A DNA stretch of 64,000 bases from an uncultured Chitinophagaceae bacterium (GCA_937873715.1 CALMYJ010000012.1:164143-228142), one strand, 5' to 3'; positions 17,702 through 26,899 are shown, counted from the first letter of the stretch. Made by a program: numbers and translations. The notes: generated by a model from the sequence alone, not told the origin.

Positions 17702-18352
17702 ATGACCAGGAAAGACAGGTACCAATTTGTAATAGATTATTTTTCTGAGCTGGCACCCAATGCCGAAACAGAACTTATTTACGACAACCCCTTCCAGCTT
17801 TTGGTAGCCGTAATACTGTCGGCCCAATGCACCGACAAAAGGGTGAATTTAACCACCCCGGCTATATTTGCCCAATACCCCGATGCAGAAAGCATGAGCA
17901 AGGCAGATTTTGACAGCCTGTTTCCGCTGATAAAGAGCATATCGTACCCCAACAACAAAACAAAGCACCTTATTGGTATGGCCAGGATGCTGGTAGAAAA
18001 GTATAAAGGTAAAGTACCCATGACGGTAGATGAACTGGTGCAGTTACCCGGCGTAGGCCGCAAAACAGCCAATGTAATTACCTCGGTAATTGATGCCCAA
18101 CCCAATATGGCAGTAGATACACATGTATTTAGGGTAAGTGCCAGGATAGGGCTCACCCTTAACGCCAAAACACCGCTTGAAACCGAAAAGCAACTCATCA
18201 AATTTTTCCCAAAAGAACTTATACACAAAGCCCATCACTGGCTCATATTACATGGCAGGTATATATGCACTGCCCGAAACCCAAAATGCAGCGATTGCGG
18301 CCTTCAAACTGTCTGTAAATTTTACAATAATAACCCCACAGGTGAAAGATAA
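17702..18352 (+). CDS. nth: Endonuclease III
   Basis: A 216-residue base-excision repair DNA glycosylase/AP lyase acting on oxidised pyrimidines. Helix-hairpin-helix LPGVGRKTANV with the catalytic Lys of family members, catalytic Asp in VDTHVFRV, and a C-terminal 4Fe-4S cluster loop with cysteines in the spacing C-x6-C-x2-C-x5-C. The ATG at 17702 matches the usual family N-terminus. Unusually, a strong GGAGGAGG Shine-Dalgarno precedes it but lies inside a stable hairpin, which could couple expression to read-through or ribosome traffic. No other promoter is obvious, so it may depend on read-through. Confidence 0.97.
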   Translation: MTRKDRYQFVIDYFSELAPNAETELIYDNPFQLLVAVILSAQCTDKRVNLTTPAIFAQYPDAESMSKADFDSLFPLIKSISYPNNKTKHLIGMARMLVEKYKGKVPMTVDELVQLPGVGRKTANVITSVIDAQPNMAVDTHVFRVSARIGLTLNAKTPLETEKQLIKFFPKELIHKAHHWLILHGRYICTARNPKCSDCGLQTVCKFYNNNPTGER

Positions 18353-18427
18353 TTGGGGATTTATCGTTTAATTTGTAGATAATTCATTTACCTGCCGGGG
18401 CAGGAGGACAAAAGGAAAAATTTTTGC

Positions 18428-19381
18428 ATGAAAAAAGTAACTCTCTTAGCAGCATGCTCCCTGCTGTTAACAGGCTTTTTACAGAAGGCGTCTGCCCAAT
18501 ATTATTTTTACGACGGGTATTCATACGACACACCACTGATGTTTGAACTTGGTGGTTCATTTGGTGCGATGAACTGCCTTACGGATATTGGAGGTAAAAG
18601 AGGGCTGGGAAAAAAAGGCACGAAAGATTTGAATATGGGTAACACTACCACTAATGGAAGTGTATACCTTACTGCTACCTGGCGTGATGCCATTGCCCTC
18701 AGGCTGGAAGGAACTTTTGGCAGGGTACAGGCACACGACAGTGTGTTAAAAGATGTGGCAGCAACCACCAATGGCCGATACGAACGCAACCTGCACTTCA
18801 GGAGCAAAATCAGCGAAATTGCCGTAATAGCAGAATTTCACCCTTTATTTATTTTTATCAACTGGCCCTCTACCGATGTAGAACCACCCCGGATATCACC
18901 ATATTTAGCAGCAGGTGCCGGTATTTTCAGCTTTAATCCGCAGGCAAAAAACAGGAATGGCCAATGGGTAGATTTACAACCCCTGAGCCTTGAAGGGCAG
19001 GGATTTCCCCAATACCCCGACAGGAGGCCGTACAAACTCACACAAACCAATTTTATCTTAGGTATGGGTATCCGGTACGAACTTTCACCCACTTTTAACC
19101 TAAGGATGGAGTTGTTACACCGCATTTTAAACACCGATTACCTCGATGATGTAAGCACCCGCTATATCGACAATCAATATTTTGCAGCCAACGGATTTTC
19201 GGGAGTTCAACTGAGGGACGCATTGGATTTAACCAGCAACGACCGTTTAAATCCCGGTGGCCCTACCGGCAAATACAGGAAAACTGAAGGCGGTATCAGG
19301 GGCGACCCTACCAACAACGACTCTTATTTTACCTTCAACATCAAACTGGGTATATCCATAGGCAGGGAAAAAATCAGGTAA
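18428..19381 (+). CDS. Outer-membrane beta-barrel protein (DUF6089/PorG-like)
   Basis: A 317-residue exported protein with a signal peptide (MKKVTLLAACSLLLTGFLQKASAQ) and alternating amphipathic strands, for example LMFELGGSFGAMNCLTDIGG, SPYLAAGAGIFSFNP, and NFILGMGIRYELSPTFNLRM, ending in a strand FTFNIKLGISIGR. This matches the DUF6089-type small barrel family, whose relative PorG is an outer-membrane component of T9SS in Porphyromonas. A T9SS role here is plausible given gldKLMN in the window, but it is unlinked to them. Starts 75 nt after nth and ends at a bidirectional terminator. Confidence 0.7.
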   Translation: MKKVTLLAACSLLLTGFLQKASAQYYFYDGYSYDTPLMFELGGSFGAMNCLTDIGGKRGLGKKGTKDLNMGNTTTNGSVYLTATWRDAIALRLEGTFGRVQAHDSVLKDVAATTNGRYERNLHFRSKISEIAVIAEFHPLFIFINWPSTDVEPPRISPYLAAGAGIFSFNPQAKNRNGQWVDLQPLSLEGQGFPQYPDRRPYKLTQTNFILGMGIRYELSPTFNLRMELLHRILNTDYLDDVSTRYIDNQYFAANGFSGVQLRDALDLTSNDRLNPGGPTGKYRKTEGGIRGDPTNNDSYFTFNIKLGISIGREKIR

Positions 19382-19390
19382 ACTTTATTA

Positions 19391-19430
19391 AAAAGAAAAT
19401 CCCCTTTCAAATGAAGGGGATTTTCTTTTT
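19391..19430. terminator. Bidirectional terminator
   Basis: AAAAGAAAATCCCCTT pairs with AAGGGGATTTTCTTTT around a short loop (14+ bp), with A runs on one side and T runs on the other. It separates the converging barrel-protein gene (plus) and rfbD (minus). Confidence 0.88.
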
Positions 19431-19440
19431 AAGGTAATTT

Positions 19441-20319
19441 TTATAGTAATTGAATACATTTTTCCAGGCTATCTCTCCATGCAGGAACTGTTAACCCAAA
19501 TTGCTTTTCAATTTTTGAAATATCCATAACAGAGTAGGCCGGCCGCTTTGCCGGGGTAGGATACTGTGTCGATGGAATTGGATTAACAATACAGGCGCTG
19601 CCCGAAATTTCTTTAATCGCTTGTGCAAATTCATGCCAGGTAATATCGCCCTTATTAGAATAGCTGAATATCCCTGCCGCTGGTACAGTTGGGTTGAATT
19701 GTACGGGTAACTGCTCCACTATTTGCATAATGGCTTTTGCCAAATCGGCGGCATAGGTTGGGCAGCCTCTTTGGTCGGCCACTACGTTAAGGCTTTCTCT
19801 TTCCTTCATCAGGCGCAACATGGTTTTTACAAAGTTGTTGCCAAAGGAAGAGTACACCCAGGAAGTTCGGATAATGATGCTATCGGGGTTGTGCTGTACG
19901 GCAAGCGTTTCGCCCAAAAGCTTTGAAGCACCGTACGCATTTACAGGATTTACCGGGTGACTGGCAGTATAGGGTATTGAAGCTGTACCATCAAAAACAT
20001 AATCGGTTGAAATATGTATAAATGCGGCATTGTATTGTTTGCACAAATCCGCCAGGTTGCCAACCGCAGTGCCATTAATGGCATTAGCTTTTTCTTTTTC
20101 TGTTTCTGCCTTATCTACAGCGGTGTAAGCAGCACAGTTTACACATACATCGATGGGGTGAGCCGCAAAGTACTGCTGTACGGCTTGTACATCATCTATC
20201 GGTAATTGGGCCCTGGTTACAAACAGGAAGTTATAAGCAGGATAACTTTTAGCAATTACCTGCATTTCGCTGCCTAACTGGCCGTTGGCACCTGTAACTA
20301 AAATAGTTTTTGCCGCCAC
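19441..20319 (-). CDS. rfbD: dTDP-4-dehydrorhamnose reductase
   Basis: A 292-residue SDR-superfamily enzyme that reduces dTDP-4-keto-L-rhamnose to dTDP-L-rhamnose. NADPH-binding motif TGANGQLGSE at the N-terminus, catalytic YGASK, and substrate segment VDKAETE. I chose a GTG at 20319 (VAAKTILVTG), which gives a family-typical length; an in-frame TTG at 20364 would add 15 atypical residues and no ATG is available. Last gene of the seven-gene nucleotide-sugar operon, 84 nt after rfbC. The partner enzymes RfbA and RfbB are not in this window. Confidence 0.92.
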   Translation of the reverse strand: MAAKTILVTGANGQLGSEMQVIAKSYPAYNFLFVTRAQLPIDDVQAVQQYFAAHPIDVCVNCAAYTAVDKAETEKEKANAINGTAVGNLADLCKQYNAAFIHISTDYVFDGTASIPYTASHPVNPVNAYGASKLLGETLAVQHNPDSIIIRTSWVYSSFGNNFVKTMLRLMKERESLNVVADQRGCPTYAADLAKAIMQIVEQLPVQFNPTVPAAGIFSYSNKGDITWHEFAQAIKEISGSACIVNPIPSTQYPTPAKRPAYSVMDISKIEKQFGLTVPAWRDSLEKCIQLL

Positions 20320-20403
20320 AAAAAATAATTGAAATGAGCAAAAAGATTGGTGTGATTGGAGCAAAGCTTAGAACCTGTGTACTGCCTGCTTTTTACCACA
20401 TCC

Positions 20404-20958
20404 TCAAAATTCAAAGTTAGTATCACATTCATCGATACCTTTCAGCACTTTGTCTTTATCAGAAATGATGGCTTTATCGGCCGGTATGCGCCAGTCGATA
20501 GCCAGCTTTGGGTCGTTGTAATAAATACCGCCTTCACTCTCTTTGCTGTAAAACCCATCGCATTTATACATCACCACTGCTGTTTCGCTTAACACGGAAT
20601 AGCCATGTGCAAAGCCCTTAGGTACGAGTAATTGTCTTTTATTGTCTTCTGTAAGTTCAATGGCAAATACTTTACCATATGTTGGCGAACCTTTGCGAAT
20701 ATCCACCACTACATCAAGTATGCTGCCCTGCAAAGCCCTTACCAATTTCGTTTGTGCATGAGGGTTAAGCTGGTAATGCAGTCCCCTGATTACACCGTAC
20801 GAAGATTTGGCCTGGTTATCCTGCACAAACTGCATGGCAACGCCATCTGCTGCGAAGCTGTTGTAATTATAGCTTTCAAAAAAATAGCCGCGGCTGTCTT
20901 CAAACACTTTTGGTTCGTATACCAGCAGTCCGGGTATGTCTGTTTGTTCAAAAGGCAT
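20404..20958 (-). CDS. rfbC: dTDP-4-dehydrorhamnose 3,5-epimerase
   Basis: A 184-residue cupin-fold enzyme producing dTDP-4-keto-L-rhamnose from the dTDP-4-keto-6-deoxyglucose intermediate. Key residues are visible: Arg/Glu in DSRGYFFESYN, catalytic His in GLHYQLNPHAQTKLV, Asp in VDIRKGSPTYG, and the acid Tyr near FAHGYSVLSE. Length normal. It lies in the same minus-strand operon as rfbD, and a stem-loop at 20977-21028 separates it from the preceding epimerase gene, which may lower or tune its expression. Confidence 0.96.
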   Translation of the reverse strand: MPFEQTDIPGLLVYEPKVFEDSRGYFFESYNYNSFAADGVAMQFVQDNQAKSSYGVIRGLHYQLNPHAQTKLVRALQGSILDVVVDIRKGSPTYGKVFAIELTEDNKRQLLVPKGFAHGYSVLSETAVVMYKCDGFYSKESEGGIYYNDPKLAIDWRIPADKAIISDKDKVLKGIDECDTNFEF

Positions 20959-20976
20959 AAAATAAATTAGTGGTTA

Positions 20977-21028
20977 GCAGGAAGGTGGCTGCCGGTTGGG
21001 GTTAAATCGGTAACCTGCCACCTCCTGC
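20977..21028 (-). promoter_or_regulatory. Intergenic stem-loop in the nucleotide-sugar operon
   Basis: GCAGGAAGGTGGC pairs with GCCACCTCCTGC over 12 bp with one bulged A, and an inner GGTT/AACC helix can form. No T run follows on the minus strand, so it is not a standard terminator. It sits in the 74-bp gap before rfbC and may act as an mRNA processing or attenuation element. Structure seen; role inferred. Confidence 0.45.
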
Positions 21029-21032
21029 ATAC

Positions 21033-22022
21033 CTATGATTTGTATTTGTGTTTAAAATATTCAATGGTTTCTATAAGCCCATCGTCAAAACGCTTGGTAG
21101 GCTGGTATCCGAGCAGGCTTTTAGCTAACGAAATATCAGCTAAAGAATTGCGTATATCACCTGCCCGGGGCTCCCGGTAAGTGGGTTCAAAATTACTGGC
21201 TAATTGCTCCCGGCATTTGTTGAACAGGTAATTAACGGTATAATTTTCGCCTATCGCCACATTATACACTTTTTTGAGGGCAGCTTCATTATCAGTAAGC
21301 ATCCCTTTTACATTTACCTGTACAGCATTTTCTACAAAAGTGAAATCCCTTGTTTGCTCCCCATCGCCGTTAATGTACACCGGTGTGTTTTTCATAATAC
21401 CTTTTACAAAAAGTGGTATTACTGCAGCGTAAGGGCCATCGGGATCCTGCCTGGGGCCAAAAACATTAAAGTACCGAAAGCCCATCAGCTTCAACCCATA
21501 TACATCGGCAAATACCTGTGCATAAAGTTCATTAGTTTTTTTGGTTGCAGCATAAGGCGAAAGGCAGTTGCCAATCCTGTCTTCCCGTTTTGGCAAAGTG
21601 GGCTCATCGCCATATACCGATGATGAAGAGGCGTATACAAACTGCTGTACTTTGTTATCTACTGCGGCTTTAAGCATATTGATAAAGCCAAGTACATTTA
21701 CTTCATTAAAGTAAAGTGGCTCTTTGATGGAACGGGGTACTGAGCCGAGTGCAGCCTGGTGGCTGATATAATCGATACCCTCACAGGCCTGCTGGCAGGC
21801 TTCGGCGTTGCGTATATCGCCCTGTACAAATTCAAAGGCAGGATATTGTTGTAAGGTTTCAAGGTTCTGCTGAAACCCATTAACCATATTATCGAATACC
21901 CTTACTTTTTTTGCGCCGTGCTTCAAAAGGTATTCTGCAATATGGCTGCCTATAAACCCTGCACCTCCTGTAACTAAAAATGACTGTTGGCTTAAATCCT
22001 TTGTATGAAAAGTGTTTGTCAT
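21033..22022 (-). CDS. UDP-N-acetylglucosamine 4-epimerase-like SDR enzyme (WbpP type)
   Basis: A 329-residue extended-SDR protein. NAD-binding TGGAGFIGSHIAEYLL, catalytic Ser/Tyr/Lys in YASSSSVYGD and YAATK, and conserved NVFGPRQDPDGPYAAVIP. The sequence around HQAALGSVPRSIKEPL resembles WbpP/WbgU-type 4-epimerases that interconvert UDP-GlcNAc and UDP-GalNAc (or their uronic acids). It directly follows a TviB/WbpO-like dehydrogenase (40 nt gap); TviB and TviC form exactly such a pair in Vi antigen synthesis, making UDP-GalNAcA. Substrate is inferred from this pairing. Confidence 0.85.
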   Translation of the reverse strand: MTNTFHTKDLSQQSFLVTGGAGFIGSHIAEYLLKHGAKKVRVFDNMVNGFQQNLETLQQYPAFEFVQGDIRNAEACQQACEGIDYISHQAALGSVPRSIKEPLYFNEVNVLGFINMLKAAVDNKVQQFVYASSSSVYGDEPTLPKREDRIGNCLSPYAATKKTNELYAQVFADVYGLKLMGFRYFNVFGPRQDPDGPYAAVIPLFVKGIMKNTPVYINGDGEQTRDFTFVENAVQVNVKGMLTDNEAALKKVYNVAIGENYTVNYLFNKCREQLASNFEPTYREPRAGDIRNSLADISLAKSLLGYQPTKRFDDGLIETIEYFKHKYKS

Positions 22023-22062
22023 GCTGGCCCGTAGCTGGTTGCTCTAGTATGATTACTGTTAT

Positions 22063-23352
22063 TTAGAGGCTCCAGTATTTTCTTGATTTTATTTTACCCC
22101 TGTATATCCCCTTGAGGTCGGCCACAATAGCCCCTGGTTTTGTAATGCCTGCAAAGTAAGCATCATCCAGGTTTTTATATGTATTATGCGGTACCGTTAT
22201 AATTACGGCATTATAATCATTGTCGATATGGTCTACCAGCGTAAAACCATATTCATGTTCTACTTCCAGGCTTTCTGCATGCGGATCGGCTACATGCACA
22301 TTAAGCGAAAATGACTGAAGCTCTTTTACCACATCAGCCACTTTACTGTTGCGGATATCACTTACATTTTCCTTAAAAGTAGCACCCATTACCAGCACTT
22401 TGGCATCTTTTACATTACCGTTATAGCTAATGATGTGCTGCAGTATTTTTTTGGCTACATAATCTGCCATGCCATCATTGATAACACGGCCTGCCAGTAT
22501 TACCTGACTATCGTAACCCAGCTCTTTAGATTTGTACGTAAGATAATATGGATCTACACCTATACAGTGACCACCCACCAGCCCCGGCTGAAAGCGCAGA
22601 AAGTTCCATTTGGTACCAGCCGCTTCAAGCACTTCGTAGGTATTGATGTCCATCTTATCAAAAATGATAGACAACTCATTCATTAAAGCGATATTAAGGT
22701 CACGTTGTGTATTTTCAATAATCTTAGCCGCTTCGGCAACTTTTATGTTAGATGCTTTGTGTACACCGGCTGTTACCACCATTTCGTACACTTTAGCTAT
22801 CAGTTCCAGTGCTTCTTCATCACATCCACTCACTACTTTCACTATCCGGGTAAGGGTATGTTCTTTATCACCGGGGTTAATTCTTTCAGGCGAATACCCA
22901 AGTTTAAAATCGGTGATATTTTTAAGGCCGGATAATTTTTCAATTATCGGCAGGCAGTCTTCTTCAGTACAACCGGGATATACTGTACTTTCAAATACAA
23001 CGTAATCCCCCTTTTTAATCACTTTACCAATGGTATTGCTGGCACCTAGAACCGGACGTAAATCCGGCACATTGTGTTCATCTACCGGTGTAGGTACTGC
23101 TACAATATAAAAGTTGGCCTGCTTTAATACTTCAAGGTCGTTGGTAAATTCAATATCGCAACCTTCAAATGCCTCTTTTTCTAACTCCTGGCTGGGGTCT
23201 ATCCCATTACGCATCATCTCGATACGCTTTGCATTGATATCAAAGCCTATTACTTTAATTTTTCGGGCAAACTCAAGTGCAATTGGCAAGCCAACGTAAC
23301 CTAATCCTATTACGGCAAGCTTTTTCTTTTTTTCAAGTAAATCCTTATACAT
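22063..23352 (-). CDS. Nucleotide-sugar dehydrogenase (TviB/WbpO-like UDP-HexNAc 6-dehydrogenase)
   Basis: A 429-residue enzyme oxidising C6 of a UDP-sugar to a uronic acid with two NAD+. N-terminal Rossmann motif GLGYVGLPIALEFA, catalytic Cys in GLVGGHCIGVDPYYLTYKS, and the C-terminal substrate-binding segment DIRNSKVADVVKEL. GGHCIGVDPYYL is typical of the WbpO/TviB/WecC class, which acts on N-acetylated sugars, unlike the GGSCFPKD of the neighbouring Ugd. Together with the WbpP-like epimerase it likely makes UDP-N-acetylgalactosaminuronic acid. Member of the seven-gene operon, 13 nt after the UXS gene. Confidence 0.9.
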   Translation of the reverse strand: MYKDLLEKKKKLAVIGLGYVGLPIALEFARKIKVIGFDINAKRIEMMRNGIDPSQELEKEAFEGCDIEFTNDLEVLKQANFYIVAVPTPVDEHNVPDLRPVLGASNTIGKVIKKGDYVVFESTVYPGCTEEDCLPIIEKLSGLKNITDFKLGYSPERINPGDKEHTLTRIVKVVSGCDEEALELIAKVYEMVVTAGVHKASNIKVAEAAKIIENTQRDLNIALMNELSIIFDKMDINTYEVLEAAGTKWNFLRFQPGLVGGHCIGVDPYYLTYKSKELGYDSQVILAGRVINDGMADYVAKKILQHIISYNGNVKDAKVLVMGATFKENVSDIRNSKVADVVKELQSFSLNVHVADPHAESLEVEHEYGFTLVDHIDNDYNAVIITVPHNTYKNLDDAYFAGITKPGAIVADLKGIYRGKIKSRKYWSL

Positions 23353-23365
23353 GCTTTGTCGCTTG

Positions 23366-24346
23366 TTATCTTCTGGTAAATTCTTTGGGTTGTTTAAAAA
23401 GCTCTTCTTTAGGCAGGGATTTAAAATATTCGTAAGTAATTTTCAAACCCTCGGCACGGGATACTTTAGGTTCCCAGCCAAGTATTTGCTTTGCTTTTGT
23501 GATATCTGGCTGACGTTGTTTTGGATCGTCTACAGGCAAAGGTTTATGTATAATTTTTTGGGTAGTACCGGTTAGTTTGATGATTTCTTCTGCAAAATCT
23601 TTCAACGATATTTCATCAGGGTTGCCGATATTAACCGGGTATACATAGTCGCTCATCAACAAGCGGTAGATGCCGTCAATTAAATCATCTACATAACAAA
23701 AGCTACGGGTTTGGCTGCCATCGCCAAATACGGTTAAATCTTCACCACGAAGCGCCTGCCCGATAAATGCCGGCAAAGCCCTTCCGTCGTTGAGCCGCAT
23801 GCGTGGCCCGTAGGTATTGAATATGCGTACTATCCGGGTATCTACGGCATGAAAAGTGTGATAAGCCATCGTCATCGCTTCCTGGAAGCGTTTGGCTTCG
23901 TCGTATACACCCCTGGGCCCTACGGGGTTTACATTGCCCCAGTAATCTTCATTTTGCGGATGTACCAGTGGATCGCCATAAACTTCGCTGGTACTGGCTA
24001 CCAGTATCCTTGCTTTTTTGGCGAGTGCCAGGCCAAGGCAATTGTGTGTACCCAGCGAGCCTACTTTAAGTGTTTGTATCGGTATTTTAAGGTAATCTAT
24101 CGGGCTGGCCGGCGATGCAAAATGCAGGATATAATCCAGTTCGCCGGGGATGTGAATGAACTTTGAAACATCGTGGTGATAAAATTCAAAATCTTTCAGC
24201 TTAAACAGGTGTTCAATATTTTTAAGATCACCGGTAATCAGGTTATCGATACCGATAACCCTGTATCCCTCTTTAACAAACCTGTCGCACAGATGCGAAC
24301 CCAGGAAACCTGCTGCGCCGGTAATGAGAATTCTTTTTGATGTCAT
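23366..24346 (-). CDS. UDP-glucuronate decarboxylase (UDP-xylose synthase)
   Basis: A 326-residue SDR enzyme converting UDP-glucuronate to UDP-xylose. NAD motif [15 protein letters not shown], the diagnostic [22 protein letters not shown], catalytic Tyr/Lys in YDEAKRF, and [15 protein letters not shown] segment [19 protein letters not shown]. These match bacterial and plant UXS closely. Ugd, encoded immediately upstream (47 nt), provides its substrate, so the pair forms a UDP-Glc to UDP-GlcA to UDP-Xyl route. A xylose-containing surface polysaccharide is therefore likely. Confidence 0.95.
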   Translation of the reverse strand: MTSKRILITGAAGFLGSHLCDRFVKEGYRVIGIDNLITGDLKNIEHLFKLKDFEFYHHDVSKFIHIPGELDYILHFASPASPIDYLKIPIQTLKVGSLGTHNCLGLALAKKARILVASTSEVYGDPLVHPQNEDYWGNVNPVGPRGVYDEAKRFQEAMTMAYHTFHAVDTRIVRIFNTYGPRMRLNDGRALPAFIGQALRGEDLTVFGDGSQTRSFCYVDDLIDGIYRLLMSDYVYPVNIGNPDEISLKDFAEEIIKLTGTTQKIIHKPLPVDDPKQRQPDITKAKQILGWEPKVSRAEGLKITYEYFKSLPKEELFKQPKEFTRR

Positions 24347-24393
24347 TGCTGTAATGCTTGTTTAACCGATGTTAATTATTACAATACCTGCTG

Positions 24394-25731
24394 TTATCCA
24401 ATTGTACGCCGTCCAATACTTACGTAATGGTATCCAAGTTCTTCCATCAACCGAAGGTCAAAAAGGTTTCTGCCATCAAATATGGCTTTATTTTTTAACA
24501 GGGACGATATTCTTGCAAAATCGGGTGTTCTAAACTCACTCCATTCTGTAGCAATAACCAGGGCATCAGCACCGTGTAAAGCGTCGTACTGGCTGTGTAC
24601 AAAAGTTATTTTATCGCCCAGTTGCCCCTTGGCATTCGTCATCGCTTCAGGATCGAAAGCCGCCACCGAGGCCCCGGCTTTTAGTAATTCATCAATCATA
24701 TAAAATGCCGGTGCTTCCCTGATATCATCTGTATTAGGTTTAAAAGCAAGCCCCCATATTGCAAAGCGTTTGCCTTTAAGATCGTTCCCAAAGTAGCTGT
24801 TTATTTTTGGGAGTAAATGCAATTTTTGATTTTCATTTACATCCATTACAGCATTGAGTATTTTGAAATCGTATTGCACTTCCTGCGATGATTTTACCAG
24901 TGCCTGCACATCTTTGGGAAAGCAACTGCCGCCATAACCGATACCGGGAAAAAGAAACCTTTTGCCTATTCTTTCATCACTGCCAATACCACGGCGTACC
25001 ATATCTACATCGGCACCAAGCAGTTCACACAGCCTTGCCACCTCATTCATAAAAGTAATTTTGGTAGCAAGGAATGAATTAGCGGCATATTTTGTAAGCT
25101 CGGCACTTTTTTCATCCATAAATATTACGGGGTTGCCCTGCCGTACAAATGGTGCATACAAGTCGCTCATAAATTTTTTTGCCCTGTCGGATTCAGTACC
25201 AATTACTACCCTGTCGGGCTTCATAAAATCATCTACCGCCACACCCTCTCTTAAAAACTCGGGGTTACTTACTACATCAAAGCTGTCTTTAAGGTCTTTG
25301 CCATGCGCTGTTGCACTGGCCAGTATAGCGGCATTTACCTTTTCGGCGGTACCTACCGGCACGGTGCTTTTATCCACTATCACTTTATAATCGCCGTGTT
25401 CTATCAGCCTGCCCAGGTCTTTAGCTACACCCAGTACATATTTTAAATCGGCACTACCATCTTCACCGGGTGGTGTGGGTAAAGCCAAAAATATAATTTG
25501 AGCGTCTTTGATACCATCGGCCAGCGATGTGGTAAACATCAGCCTGCTTTCTTTTTGATTACGTAAAAAAAGCTTTTCAAGCCCGGGCTCATAAATGGTA
25601 ATTTGCCCGGAAGACAGTTTAGCTACTTTTTTTTCGTCAATATCTACGCAAATAACCTGGTTGCCGGTTTCTGCAAAGCAAGTGCCTGTTACAAGGCCAA
25701 CATATCCAGTACCTATTACAGCGATTTTCAT
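24394..25731 (-). CDS. ugd: UDP-glucose 6-dehydrogenase
   Basis: A 445-residue NAD-dependent enzyme converting UDP-glucose to UDP-glucuronate. N-terminal GTGYVGLVTGTCFAE, substrate-clamping Lys and Asn in KYAANSFLATKITFMNE, catalytic Cys in GIGYGGSCFPKDVQAL, and the C-terminal WGLAFKPNTDDIREAP. Length and start are standard. Second gene of the operon, 18 nt after the aminotransferase. Its product feeds the adjacent UDP-xylose synthase and may also be used directly in polysaccharide. Confidence 0.97.
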   Translation of the reverse strand: MKIAVIGTGYVGLVTGTCFAETGNQVICVDIDEKKVAKLSSGQITIYEPGLEKLFLRNQKESRLMFTTSLADGIKDAQIIFLALPTPPGEDGSADLKYVLGVAKDLGRLIEHGDYKVIVDKSTVPVGTAEKVNAAILASATAHGKDLKDSFDVVSNPEFLREGVAVDDFMKPDRVVIGTESDRAKKFMSDLYAPFVRQGNPVIFMDEKSAELTKYAANSFLATKITFMNEVARLCELLGADVDMVRRGIGSDERIGKRFLFPGIGYGGSCFPKDVQALVKSSQEVQYDFKILNAVMDVNENQKLHLLPKINSYFGNDLKGKRFAIWGLAFKPNTDDIREAPAFYMIDELLKAGASVAAFDPEAMTNAKGQLGDKITFVHSQYDALHGADALVIATEWSEFRTPDFARISSLLKNKAIFDGRNLFDLRLMEELGYHYVSIGRRTIG

Positions 25732-25749
25732 AATGTGAGTGTATGTGTT

Positions 25750-26877
25750 TTAATGGGTGAATTCAAGTACTTTATTTACAATAAACGATTGTTGTTCTTC
25801 ATCAAGTTCGGTATGTATTGGCAGCGAAATTACCCTTTGGGTAAGCCAATCGGTAACTGGCAAATGGCTGCTATTGCTGCCAAATGCTTCAAACATTTTT
25901 TGCTTATGGCAAGGCACAGGGTAATATATCATGGAGGGCACCCCATTGGCCGAAAGATAATGATGCAGCGCATCCCTGCCAATACCATCTAATACCAAAG
26001 TGTATTGATGAAAAACATGGCTGCTGTAACCGGCCCTGTAAGGTGTGCTTATTTTGGGATGGTTGGCAAAAGCCCTGTCGTAATAATCCGCCGCCTTAAT
26101 TCTTGCAGCCGTATATTCATCCAGGTGCCTGAGTTTGATATCGAGTATTGCTGCCTGTAAGGCATCAAGTCTCGAGTTGCATCCCACTACATCATGATAA
26201 TACCTTTTGCTTTGCCCATGTATGGCAATCATTTTTAACTTATCAGCTAACGCCGTATCATTGGTAAATATTGCCCCTCCATCGCCACAAGCACCCAGAT
26301 TTTTGGATGGATAAAAGGAAGTACAGCCAATATGACCTATTCCGCCGGTTTTTTTCGTGCCACCATTACTGAAAGTATATTGAGCGCCTAATGCCTGGGC
26401 ATTATCTTCAATCACATAAAGGTTGTGCTTTGCGGCAATGGCCATTATTTTTTCCATATCCGCTGCCTGCCCGTAAAGATGCACCGGCACAATAGCTTTG
26501 GTACGTGCTGTGATGGCTTTTTCAACAGCATCGGCATCCATACAAAAGGTACGCTTATCTACTTCCACAAATATGGGCTTCAACTGCAGCAATGCGGCTG
26601 CTTCTACAGTAGCAATGTAAGTAAAGGAGGGTGTTATAACTTCATCGCCGGGTTGCAGGCCTAAGGCCATCATGGCAATTTGCAGGGCATCGGTTCCATT
26701 GGCGCAGGGTATTACATGCTTTACCCCTGTATAGGCGGCTAAGTTAGCCGCAAAATCATCTACCACTTTACCGCCAATAAATGCAGAACTTTCCAAAACA
26801 CTGATTACAGCAGCATCCACTTCCGGCTTTATTTTGCTGTATTGTGTCCTGGTATCTACCATTTGCAATGGCCTCAT
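25750..26877 (-). CDS. DegT/DnrJ/EryC1/StrS-family sugar aminotransferase
   Basis: A 375-residue PLP-dependent enzyme that transaminates a keto group on a nucleotide sugar. PLP-binding Lys lies in SFYPSKNLGACGDGG; ANGTDALQIA and DNAQALGA hold the ring and the Asp that contacts the pyridine nitrogen. First gene of the seven-gene nucleotide-sugar operon, with a well-matched promoter 23-53 nt upstream of its ATG. The ketosugar substrate is not obvious: candidates are dTDP-4-keto-6-deoxy sugars (from unlinked RfbB) or a 3-keto uronic acid. Exact specificity cannot be read here. Confidence 0.9.
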   Translation of the reverse strand: MRPLQMVDTRTQYSKIKPEVDAAVISVLESSAFIGGKVVDDFAANLAAYTGVKHVIPCANGTDALQIAMMALGLQPGDEVITPSFTYIATVEAAALLQLKPIFVEVDKRTFCMDADAVEKAITARTKAIVPVHLYGQAADMEKIMAIAAKHNLYVIEDNAQALGAQYTFSNGGTKKTGGIGHIGCTSFYPSKNLGACGDGGAIFTNDTALADKLKMIAIHGQSKRYYHDVVGCNSRLDALQAAILDIKLRHLDEYTAARIKAADYYDRAFANHPKISTPYRAGYSSHVFHQYTLVLDGIGRDALHHYLSANGVPSMIYYPVPCHKQKMFEAFGSNSSHLPVTDWLTQRVISLPIHTELDEEQQSFIVNKVLEFTH

Positions 26878-26899
26878 ATCTGCTTTTTTTTAACGTGGG

